A stretch of DNA of 10,338 nt from an uncultured Clostridia bacterium (lineage in GTDB: Bacteria; Bacillota; Clostridia; Christensenellales; Aristaeellaceae): assembly GCA_934647305.1 (NCBI GenBank), contig CAKUFI010000087.1, positions 1 to 10,338 on the forward strand, written 5' to 3'. The position numbers and the translations under genes are program-made. Of the stretch, positions 1 through 5,950 are shown piece after piece. A model generated the notes under the pieces. It searched no databases, was not told the origin of the DNA, and saw only the letters and a list, made by a program, of their open reading frames with translations. Within the stretch, counting starts at the first letter, position 1; every line of letters starts with the position of its first letter.

Positions 1-34
1 CGAAGATTTTTCGGGCGCGGAGCCTGCAGGGAAA

Positions 35-77
35 CGATTTTTGCTCTGGAAAATGAGATTTTCCGACGCAAAAATCG
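35..77. repeat. Long two-part hairpin
   Basis: CGATTTTTGC at 35-44 is the exact complement of GCAAAAATCG at 68-77. Inside it GGAAAAT at 48-54 is the exact complement of ATTTTCC at 58-64, around a GAG loop. The two helices are separated by a 3x3 internal loop, giving 17 paired positions over 43 bases. No T-run follows on either side, so it is not a standard terminator. It resembles extragenic palindromic elements, but only this copy is present in the window. Confidence 0.6.
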
Positions 78-119
78 CCCCGTGCCCACCGTACATGCCG
101 CTGGGCACGATTGAAAGTT

Positions 120-158
120 CGAGAGGGCTGCGGCCCTCTCGAGCTCTCCGGGTTTTTT
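120..158. other. Perfect hairpin followed by T6, possible terminator
   Basis: The 9-bp stem 120-128 with 133-141 closes a TGCG loop. A run of six T follows at 153-158, but 11 bases separate it from the stem, so it is a poor match to an intrinsic terminator. The T-run begins a motif, TTTTTTCGACAGTCTGAG at 153-170, that recurs inverted near the right end of the window (10255-10271). The element may be a repeated extragenic structure that also ends transcription of an unseen upstream gene. Confidence 0.4.
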
Positions 159-468
159 CGACAGTCTGAGGCGCGGCGACGGGGAGAACTTCCCGCCGCC
201 GCCCTTTTCGGAAACGGCGGGAAGGCGCTTGAGCGGGCGCTCCCGGACTGTGAAAATGCAGGATGGGAGCGCATTCTTATGCAGGAAAGTGTCTCTGATA
301 TGCGCACATACATCCACAAAACGGGGAAAACAGCAACGCGGCGTGCATGATATGCGGACATGGATGCGCGTAATGCGGATGAAATAAAACATAAGCGTGC
401 GGAAACTTGCAGAAAACGGCCGAAAACGGCGTAATCATCCGTAAATTTGAAAGTGACTGTAACTTAAC

Positions 469-497
469 TTGCATTATGGCGAAATTGAGTGTATAAT
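469..497 (+). promoter_or_regulatory. Sigma-A-type promoter of the liv operon
   Basis: The -35 box TTGCAT (469-474) and the perfect -10 box TATAAT (492-497) are separated by exactly 17 bases. Transcription should start near 504, giving a leader of about 27 bases that carries the Shine-Dalgarno AGGGAGG at 514-520, 10 bases before the livJ ATG. The short leader leaves little room for a riboswitch or attenuator, so control probably acts at initiation through the AT-rich sequence upstream. Confidence 0.8.
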
Positions 498-530
498 CAG
501 TTCCATCAAACAGAGGGAGGAATATTTCGT

Positions 531-1700
531 ATGAAAAAGTTGATGGCTCTTATCCTGGTCCTCGCGCTCTGCGCGCTTCCCTGCGCGGCTTTTGCCGAGA
601 CAGTTAAGGTCGGCGTGTTCGAGCCGGCCAGCGGCGACAACGGCGCGGGCGGCAAGCAGGAGGTTCTGGGTATCGAATATGCGCACAGCCTGGTTCCCAC
701 CGTCGAAATCGGCGGCACGACCTACGACGTGGAGCTGGTGATCGTGGACAACCAGTCCTCGACCGACAAGGCGGTCAGCGCGGCGGCTGAGCTGGTCAGC
801 GCGGGCGTGTCGGTCGTGCTGGGCTCCTACGGCTCGGGCGTGTCGATGGCCGGCGGCGACGTGTTCGCGGCGGCCTCGATCCCCGCGATCGGCTGCTCCT
901 GCACCAACCCGAATGTGACGCTGCTGTGCGACTACTATTACCGCGTCTGCTTCCTGGATCCCTTCCAGGGCAAGGTGATGGCCTCCTTCGCGGCTGATCA
1001 GTACGGCGCAAAGAACGCCTACGTGCTCACCCAACTGGGCGACGACTACTCCACCGGCCTGGGCTACTACTTCCAGGAGGCCTTCGAGGCCATGGGCGGC
1101 GCCGTGACCGCCGAGACCTTCCCTGAGGGCACCAGCGACTTCTCTGCCTACCTCAACAACGCCGTGAACTCCGGCGCGGAGGTCATCTTCTGCCCCTCGT
1201 CCACCACGACCGCGTCCCTGCTGATTAACCAGGCCGCGTCGATGGATCTCAAGCTCCCGCTGCTGGCCGGCGATACCTGGGACTCCTCCGTCATCTCCGA
1301 GGCCGCCAAGGGCACCAACGTCACCGTCTGCATGTCCACCTTCCTGTGCGAGGGCGCGTCTGCTCCGGCCGACGAGTTCATCTCCGGCTTCCAGGCCTGG
1401 CTCAACGCCAACCCCGACAAGCTGACCAACAACGGCGGCAACGACGTGGTCTCCGCGGTCTCCGCGCTGGGCTACGACGCGTACATGGTCGCCATCGAGG
1501 CGCTCAAGGCCGCGGGCGCCACCGATTCGAGCGCGGTCGCCGAGGCGCTCAAGGGCGTGACCTACGAAGGCCCGACCGGCTCCATCGCCTTCGACGAGAA
1601 CGGCGACGCCGCCAAGGATACCGCCTACATCAAGGGCGTGGACAACGCCACCGGCGAGTTCACCTTCGTCAAGATGCAGACCGTTGCGGATCTGGGCTGA
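531..1700 (+). CDS. livJ: Branched-chain amino acid ABC transporter substrate-binding protein
   Basis: A 389-residue secreted binding protein of the periplasmic binding protein type 1 (Leu/Ile/Val-binding) family. It captures the substrate outside the membrane and delivers it to LivHM. Residues 1-22 are a signal peptide: basic MKK, a hydrophobic core, and a cleavage site after AFA before ETVKVG. The mature start (VKVGVFEPASGDNGAGG), the GSYGSGVSMA loop and the SCTNP segment fit the ligand-binding lobes. The ATG at 531 is preferred over an in-frame ATG at 489 because the latter lies upstream of the promoter's predicted start, and because AGGGAGG precedes 531. Oddly, there is no clear lipobox Cys: LALC and ALPC have Leu or Pro at -1. 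Substrate cannot be fixed from sequence; related proteins bind amides, urea or other amino acids. It is first in the operon and separated from livH by a structured repeat array. Confidence 0.92.
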   Translation: MKKLMALILVLALCALPCAAFAETVKVGVFEPASGDNGAGGKQEVLGIEYAHSLVPTVEIGGTTYDVELVIVDNQSSTDKAVSAAAELVSAGVSVVLGSYGSGVSMAGGDVFAAASIPAIGCSCTNPNVTLLCDYYYRVCFLDPFQGKVMASFAADQYGAKNAYVLTQLGDDYSTGLGYYFQEAFEAMGGAVTAETFPEGTSDFSAYLNNAVNSGAEVIFCPSSTTTASLLINQAASMDLKLPLLAGDTWDSSVISEAAKGTNVTVCMSTFLCEGASAPADEFISGFQAWLNANPDKLTNNGGNDVVSAVSALGYDAYMVAIEALKAAGATDSSAVAEALKGVTYEGPTGSIAFDENGDAAKDTAYIKGVDNATGEFTFVKMQTVADLG

Positions 1701-1724
1701 TTATTCGATCAACGTGCGATTCCC

Positions 1725-1759
1725 GCGTTCCACCGGCGGCCGCTCCGTCGGTGGAACGC
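1725..1759 (+). other. Stem-loop after livJ
   Basis: GCGTTCCACCG (1725-1735) pairs perfectly with CGGTGGAACGC (1749-1759) around a 13-base loop. It starts 25 bases after the livJ stop. Only CGTTT follows, so it is at best a weak terminator. It may cause partial termination or block 3' exonucleases, leaving more livJ mRNA than livHMGF mRNA. That role is inference. Confidence 0.5.
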
Positions 1760-1820
1760 CGTTTACAGGGGATAGGCCGCGCGGCCGCTCCAAACTCCCT
1801 GCAAGCGAGGAAGCCCTCGG

Positions 1821-1880
1821 ATGTCAGAAGACGCAGAATTCAGAAACCCCAATCGATGGTTCCTGAATTCTGCGCCGGAA
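1821..1880 (+). repeat. Structured repeat, copy L1
   Basis: The first left-hand copy of the hairpin family. The conserved lead AGAAGACGCA runs into the stem GAATTCAGAAAC (1836-1847) paired with GTTCCTGAATTC (1859-1870), with one A-C mismatch. The 11-base loop is CCCAATCGATG, a diverged form of TTSAATYTATG. The helix extends outward to 17 positions (1832-1848 with 1858-1874). The usual AGAACC linker is degenerate (GGAACC at 1878-1883 at best), so this copy may be decayed. Confidence 0.75.
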
Positions 1881-1902
1881 CCCTGCCCAGCGATTCAAGA
1901 AT

Positions 1903-1935
1903 CCTTCTCCCGCAGAGGTATTCTGCGTGAGAAGG
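1903..1935 (+). repeat. Array hairpin with GGTAT loop
   Basis: A 14-position stem, 1903-1916 with 1922-1935, has one C-T mismatch and a 5-base loop GGTAT. It sits between copies L1 and L2 and is followed directly by CGAAGA, the lead of the next unit. The right array has a different hairpin in the equivalent place (10044-10067), so this appears to be an optional third module. Confidence 0.65.
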
Positions 1936-2069
1936 CGAAGACCTCGGCCGCTTGAATTTATGGCGGCCGATGGTCGTCGATAGAACCGGCGGCAGCAAGT
2001 GGCCGCGGGCACTGCCCGCCGGAACCCGGCTGACCCCGTAACTCTTGTGGGGCAAAGCCCTGAGTTTTC
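1936..2069 (+). repeat. Structured repeat, copy L2 (full unit)
   Basis: The most complete copy. Stem 1 pairs TCGGCCGC (1944-1951) with GCGGCCGA (1963-1970) around the 11-base loop TTGAATTTATG; the outer base pairs are disturbed by an indel. A linker with AGAACCGGCGGCAGCAAGTG (1982-2001) leads to stem 2, GCGGGC-ACT-GCCCGC (2005-2019). The tail holds CTTGTGGGGCAA (2044-2055) and GAGTTTTC (2062-2069), both found again in the right array. The 39 bases 1982-2020 are identical to 2235-2273 in copy L4. Confidence 0.8.
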
Positions 2070-2140
2070 AGAAGACGCAGAATTCAGAAACTTCAATCTA
2101 TGGTTCCTGAATTCGCCGCCAGAACCGGCGGCAGCAAGTG
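2070..2140 (+). repeat. Structured repeat, copy L3
   Basis: After the lead AGAAGACGCA, GAATTCAGAAAC (2080-2091) pairs with GTTCCTGAATTC (2103-2114), with one A-C mismatch, around the loop TTCAATCTATG. The linker AGAACCGGCGGCAGCAAGTG (2121-2140) is identical to that in L2 and L4, and GCCGCC/GGCGGC flanking AGAACC can form a small extra hairpin. The second hairpin is missing: 2141-2183 shows only weak pairing. Confidence 0.78.
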
Positions 2141-2183
2141 TTCCCCGAGCCTATGGTCGATTCCGCAGTCCTCCTCGAACGAT

Positions 2184-2273
2184 GCAAGACGCAGAATTCA
2201 GGAACTTGAATCTATGGTTCCTGAATTCGCCGCCAGAACCGGCGGCAGCAAGTGGCCGCGGGCACTGCCCGCC
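2184..2273 (+). repeat. Structured repeat, copy L4
   Basis: A perfect 12-bp stem, GAATTCAGGAAC (2194-2205) with GTTCCTGAATTC (2217-2228), closes the loop TTGAATCTATG. Compared with L3, a G at the mismatched position restores a G-C pair. The linker (2235-2254) and stem 2, GCGGGC-ACT-GCCCGC (2258-2272), match L2 exactly. The element ends 17 bases before the livH ATG, whose own Shine-Dalgarno is weak (GAGAG), so folding here could affect livH translation. Confidence 0.8.
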
Positions 2274-2290
2274 AGAAATGAGTTGAGAGT

Positions 2291-3169
2291 ATGTTTGCAA
2301 AAATCCTGCCCTACCTGCTCGCCGGTATCTCGGTGGGCGGCCAGTACGCGCTGATCGCCATCGGCTATACGATGGTGTACGGCATACTGCGCCTGATCAA
2401 CTTCGCGCACGGCGACATCTTCACCGCGGCCGGTTTCTTCATGGTGTACTGCGCCTCGGCGCTGCCGCTGAGCACGTCGATTCCGCTGGTCATCGTGCTG
2501 ACGGTCGTGCTGGGCTTTATGGTAGAGCGCATGGCGTATAAGCCGCTGCGCACCGCGCCGCGCATGTCGGTCATGATTTCGGCCATCGGCGTGAGCTACC
2601 TGATGCAGAACCTGATGTGGTACCTGACCGGCGGCCTGGCCAAGCAGTATCCCGCGCCGGCGTTCCTGAGCCACTCGGTGAACATCCTGGGCGCGAGCAC
2701 CAAAATGGTCACGATCATCACGCCCATCCTGACGCTGCTGCTGGTGGTCGGCCTGGTGCTGCTCATCAACCACACCAAGATCGGCATGGCCATGCGCGCG
2801 GTGTCCAGGGACTTTGTAACCGCAAAGCTCATGGGCGTGAAGATCAACCGCGTCATCAGCGTGACGTTCGTCATCGGCTCGTTCCTGGCGGCAATCGGTT
2901 CGCTGCTGTACTTTTCGAACTATACCACCGTCACCCCCACGATCGGCGCGATGCCCGGCCTGAAGGCGTTCGTGGCGGCCGTGTTCGGCGGCATCGGCTC
3001 GATTCCGGGCGCGATGATCGGCGCGTTTCTGATCGGCATCTGCGAGAACCTGATCAAGATGCTGGGTCTGACCGAGTTTTCGGACGCGTTTACGTTCGCC
3101 CTCCTGATTGTGATCCTGGTCTTCCGTCCCAACGGCCTGTTCGGCGAGAAGACCACCGAGAAAGTGTAG
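2291..3169 (+). CDS. livH: Branched-chain amino acid ABC transporter permease LivH
   Basis: A 292-residue integral membrane protein, a normal length for LivH, that forms half of the transmembrane channel with LivM. Family marks include the N-terminal LAGISVGGQYALIAIGYTMVYGILRLINFAHGD (INFAHGD at 36-42), MRAVSRD at 168-174 in the cytoplasmic loop that contacts the ATPases, FGGIGSIPGAMIGA near 232-245, and RPNGLFG at 279-285 near the C-terminus. About eight hydrophobic segments are visible. The ribosome binding site is weak (GAGAG directly before the ATG), in contrast to livJ, and the start lies just after the repeat array. I see no separate promoter in 2140-2290, so it probably depends on readthrough from livJ. 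The livM start follows 10 bases after its stop. Confidence 0.92.
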   Translation: MFAKILPYLLAGISVGGQYALIAIGYTMVYGILRLINFAHGDIFTAAGFFMVYCASALPLSTSIPLVIVLTVVLGFMVERMAYKPLRTAPRMSVMISAIGVSYLMQNLMWYLTGGLAKQYPAPAFLSHSVNILGASTKMVTIITPILTLLLVVGLVLLINHTKIGMAMRAVSRDFVTAKLMGVKINRVISVTFVIGSFLAAIGSLLYFSNYTTVTPTIGAMPGLKAFVAAVFGGIGSIPGAMIGAFLIGICENLIKMLGLTEFSDAFTFALLIVILVFRPNGLFGEKTTEKV

Positions 3170-3179
3170 GTGTCGCGCA

Positions 3180-4301
3180 ATGAGCAAGAAAACCAAGGGC
3201 CTGATCAACCTGGGTCTGATTGCGGCGCTGTACGCCGCGCTGTACGCGGCGGAGAAGTGCCTGGGCTCGTCGGCGATGATGGTGACGGTGCTGCGCAAGG
3301 GCACGGTCTACGCGCTGCTGGCGGTGTCGATGAACATGCTCAACGGCTTCACCGGCCTGTTTTCGCTGGGTCAGGCGGGCTTCATGCTGGTGGGCGCCTA
3401 TGCCTACGCCATACTGACCATCCCGGTCGCCAAGAGATTGGCCGTGTACCAGTACTATGGCGGCGGCCTGGTGCAGTTCACCGTGCCCGTGCTGGTGGGT
3501 ATACTGGCGGGCGGCCTGGTGGCGGCGATCTTCGCGGCGCTGATCGGCCTGCCCGTGCTGCGCCTGAAGAGCGACTACCTGGCCATCGCCACGCTGGGCT
3601 TCGCCGAGATCATCCGCGCCGTGGTGCAGTATAAGGGTCTGGGCGCGCTGACCAACGGCTCGAACCTGCTCAAGACCTACCCGACCTTTGCCACCCTGCA
3701 CACCATGGGCCCGAAGAATGCCCCGGCATTCATCAGGGGCCTGTACGAGGTCTACGCCACGCTGTTTCCATACCTCGTGTGCGGCGCGTGCATCCTGGTG
3801 ATTGTGCTGATGCTCAATTCGACCTACGGCCGCGCCTTCAAGGCCATCCGTGACGACGAAATCGCCGCCGAGGCCATGGGCATCAGCCTCTTCCGCCACA
3901 AGCAGATTTCCTTCGTCGTGTCCTCGTTCTTCGCGGGGATCGGCGGGGCGCTCCTGGCCATGTTCCAGCAGTCTCTGCAGGCCAACGCGTTCAAGTCCTC
4001 GATGACCTATGAAATTCTGTTGATCGTGGTCATCGGCGGCCTGGGCTCGATTTCCGGCTCGGTGCTGGCCAGCTACCTGTTCATCGCGTGCAGCGAGTGG
4101 TGGCTGAGGTTCCTGGACAACGAGCAGTTCATCTTCGGCTGGAAGGTGCCGCTGCTGCGCTCGGGCTTCCGCATGGTGGTGTTCAGCGTCATCATCATGG
4201 CCATCGTGCTGTTCTTCCGGAAGGGCATCATGGGCGATAAGGAGCTCGACCTGGTCTCGATGTTCACCGGAAAAAGCAGAAAGGAGAGGAAGATGCAATG
4301 A
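3180..4301 (+). CDS. livM: Branched-chain amino acid ABC transporter permease LivM
   Basis: A 373-residue integral membrane protein, partner of LivH in the translocation channel. Characteristic segments are NGFTGLFSLGQAGFMLVGAY (55-74), SDYLAIATLGFAEIIRAV (131-148), the ATPase-contact loop GRAFKAIRDDEIAAEAMG (217-234), VIGGLGSISGSVLASY (284-299) and RKGIMG (347-352). The C-terminus is a short basic cytoplasmic tail. The N-terminus has a small internal repeat, AALYAALYAAE. The loop around 152-190 (LTNGSNLLKTYP to FIRGLYE) is longer than in the short LivM forms. The ATG at 3180 has only a poor Shine-Dalgarno (TAGGTG), so translation may be coupled to livH. The stop overlaps the livG start as ATGA. 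Confidence 0.92.
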   Translation: MSKKTKGLINLGLIAALYAALYAAEKCLGSSAMMVTVLRKGTVYALLAVSMNMLNGFTGLFSLGQAGFMLVGAYAYAILTIPVAKRLAVYQYYGGGLVQFTVPVLVGILAGGLVAAIFAALIGLPVLRLKSDYLAIATLGFAEIIRAVVQYKGLGALTNGSNLLKTYPTFATLHTMGPKNAPAFIRGLYEVYATLFPYLVCGACILVIVLMLNSTYGRAFKAIRDDEIAAEAMGISLFRHKQISFVVSSFFAGIGGALLAMFQQSLQANAFKSSMTYEILLIVVIGGLGSISGSVLASYLFIACSEWWLRFLDNEQFIFGWKVPLLRSGFRMVVFSVIIMAIVLFFRKGIMGDKELDLVSMFTGKSRKERKMQ

Positions 4302-5137
4302 GCGAAAACGTGCTTCATGTGGAAAACATCACGATGCAGTTCGGCGGCGTGGTCGCCATCAACAACCTCTCCATGGACGTCAACCGCGGCGAGATCGTGG
4401 CCCTGATCGGCCCCAACGGCGCGGGCAAGACCACCGCGTTCAACTGCATCACCGGCGTGTATGAGCCCACGAACGGCCGCATTGCTTTTGAGGGCAGGGA
4501 CATCGTCATGAACCACCCCACCGGCCGGATGAAGAAGCTCTACGCGGGTCAGAACAACGGCCTGTACACGAAAATCATCTCCAAAACGCCCGATAAGATC
4601 ACGCACATGGGCATCGCCCGAACCTTCCAGAACATCCGCCTGTTCAAGAGCCAGACGGTGTTCGACAACGTGCTCATCGGCATGCACATGCTGCGCACGA
4701 GCAACCTGTTCACCGCCACCTTCCGCCTCAATTACGCCGAGGAAAGGCGCATGCGCGAGCGGGCAATGGAGCTTTTGCGCATCGTCGATCTGGCCGACGT
4801 GAAGGACGAAAAGGCCACCAGCCTGCCCTACGGCAAGCAGCGCCGCCTGGAAATTGCCCGCGCGCTGGCCACCAGGCCCAAGCTGCTGCTGCTCGACGAG
4901 CCGGCTGCCGGCATGAACCCGCAGGAGACGGAGGAGCTGAGCGATTTCATCGTGCGCATCAAGGAGCAGTTCGGCCTCACCGTGTTCATGATCGAGCACC
5001 ACATGAACCTGGTCATGGACATTTCCGACCGAATCTACGTCATCGATTTCGGCAAGCTGATCGCCGAGGGAACGCCCGCGGCCATACAGAGCAATCCGGC
5101 GGTCATCGCCGCCTATCTGGGGGTGGATGAGGAATGA
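4298..5137 (+). CDS. livG: Branched-chain amino acid ABC transporter ATPase LivG
   Basis: A 279-residue cytoplasmic ATP-binding subunit that pairs with LivF to power uptake through LivHM. Motifs in order: Walker A GPNGAGKTT (38-46), Q-loop ARTFQN with Gln111, signature LPYGKQRR (176-183, Pro-Tyr in place of Ser-Gly, usual for LivG), Walker B LLLLDEP (196-202), and switch His234 in IEHHM. Residues about 71-100, between the first strand region and IARTFQN, form a basic insert relative to minimal LivG, which explains the length above the usual 255 or so. It starts in an ATGA overlap with livM, preceded by GGAGAGG about 10 bases upstream, and ends in an ATGA overlap with livF. Confidence 0.92.
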   Translation: MSENVLHVENITMQFGGVVAINNLSMDVNRGEIVALIGPNGAGKTTAFNCITGVYEPTNGRIAFEGRDIVMNHPTGRMKKLYAGQNNGLYTKIISKTPDKITHMGIARTFQNIRLFKSQTVFDNVLIGMHMLRTSNLFTATFRLNYAEERRMRERAMELLRIVDLADVKDEKATSLPYGKQRRLEIARALATRPKLLLLDEPAAGMNPQETEELSDFIVRIKEQFGLTVFMIEHHMNLVMDISDRIYVIDFGKLIAEGTPAAIQSNPAVIAAYLGVDEE

Positions 5138-5862
5138 GCATGCTTTCCGTCAAGGATCTGTGCGTGAACTACGGCGGCATCAAGGCGCTCAAGGGCATCT
5201 CCTTCGAGGTGGAGGAGGGTCAGATCTGCACGCTGGTTGGCGCGAATGGCGCGGGCAAATCGACCGCCCTGCGCGCCATTTCCGGCCTGACCTCGGTCAA
5301 AAGCGGCTCGATCACCTTTATGGGGCAGGACATCACCGGCATGGACGCGCAGAAGGTGGTCTCGATGGGGCTGATCATGGTGCCTGAGGGCCGCCGCGTC
5401 TTCGATAACCTGACCGTGCTGGAGAATCTCAAGATCGGCGCGTACCTGCGCAAGGACAAGGCGGGTATCGCGCGCGATATCGAGTTCGTCTATTCACTCT
5501 TTCCCCGCCTGAAGGAGCGCTCCTGGCAGATGGCCGGCACGCTCTCCGGCGGCGAACAGCAGATGCTGGCCGTGGGCCGCGCGCTCATGGCGCAGCCCAG
5601 GCTGCTGATGATGGACGAGCCCTCGCTGGGCCTTGCGCCGCTGGTCGTCAAGGGCATCTTCGAAATCATCGACCGCCTCAGCCGCGAGCAGCATACCACC
5701 ATCCTGCTCATCGAGCAGAACGCCAGCGCCGCGCTGAAGGCCGCCGACTACGGCTACGTCGTCGAGACCGGCCTGATCACCATGGAGGGGCGCGGCCAGG
5801 AGCTGCTCAATGACCCCAGGGTGCAGGAGGCCTACCTCGGCAAGTCCAAGCACGCGGGCTGA
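5134..5862 (+). CDS. livF: Branched-chain amino acid ABC transporter ATPase LivF
   Basis: A 242-residue cytoplasmic ATPase, second half of the LivGF motor. It shows Walker A GANGAGKST (36-44), the LivF hallmark VPEGRRVF (83-90), signature LSGGEQQ (137-143), Walker B LLMMDEPSLGLAP (157-169) and IEQN at 193-196, where Gln replaces the switch His as is normal in LivF. The C-terminal AYLGK fits the family. The start at 5134 overlaps the livG stop (ATGA). An in-frame ATG at 5140 is an alternative, with GAGGA six bases before it, and would shorten the protein by two residues. It is the last gene of the liv operon; a terminator hairpin follows 25 bases downstream. Confidence 0.92.
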   Translation: MSMLSVKDLCVNYGGIKALKGISFEVEEGQICTLVGANGAGKSTALRAISGLTSVKSGSITFMGQDITGMDAQKVVSMGLIMVPEGRRVFDNLTVLENLKIGAYLRKDKAGIARDIEFVYSLFPRLKERSWQMAGTLSGGEQQMLAVGRALMAQPRLLMMDEPSLGLAPLVVKGIFEIIDRLSREQHTTILLIEQNASAALKAADYGYVVETGLITMEGRGQELLNDPRVQEAYLGKSKHAG

Positions 5863-5887
5863 CCTTCGAACAGTCTATAAAAATACC

Positions 5888-5920
5888 GACCGTTTCGCAC
5901 AGAGACGGTCGATTTTGCTT
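5888..5920. terminator. Terminator hairpin between convergent operons
   Basis: GACCGTTTC (5888-5896) pairs with GAGACGGTC (5902-5910), nine pairs with one G-T wobble, around the loop GCACA. On the + strand GATTTTGCTTT follows, ending the liv operon. On the - strand the stem is followed by GGTATTTTTAT, so it can also end the AbrB-ABC-2 transcript, whose last stop codon is at 5953-5951. Position between converging genes and T-runs on both sides support a bidirectional role. Confidence 0.75.
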
Positions 5921-5950
5921 TGTCAGGTTTTTGGACGCATCGCGTCCCCG

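Larger units (their letters stand above)
1..468. other. Gene-free upstream region with hairpins
   Basis: I see no credible gene here. The possible reading frames are short, lack ribosome binding sites and run through perfect palindromes. The first 225 bases are GC-rich and hairpin-laden: 35-77, 120-141, and a 10-bp perfect stem 189-198 with 215-224. The last 200 bases are more AT-rich and lead into the livJ promoter. A near-repeat of 13 bases, GATATGCGSACAT, occurs at 297-309 and 349-361 with one difference; it could be a regulator site but nothing supports that further. Confidence 0.6.

Noticed and set aside
297..361. Pair of GATATGCGSACAT direct repeats upstream of livJ
   Set aside because: Only two copies 52 bases apart, more than 130 bases from the promoter, with no symmetry; not enough to call an operator.
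1346..1930. Open frame of 194 codons overlapping the end of livJ and the intergenic region
   Set aside because: Arg/Gly-rich shadow of livJ in another frame with no ribosome binding site; it runs into the hairpin repeats.
1821..2273. CRISPR array
   Set aside because: The recurring parts are palindromes at irregular spacing, the variable parts are self-complementary stems and not unique spacers, and no cas gene is nearby.
1821..2273. Integron attC sites
   Set aside because: The structure-over-sequence pattern is reminiscent, but there are no RYYYAAC/GTTRRRY core sites, no integrase, and no gene cassette between copies.
1999..2354. Short open frames through the left repeat array
   Set aside because: They translate the same hairpin repeats again and again (SPPEPAAAS-like) and overlap the start of livH; not plausible proteins.
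3090..4298. Long open frame on the - strand opposite livM
   Set aside because: His/Gln/Arg-rich antisense shadow of a GC-rich gene; livM on the + strand has clear family motifs.
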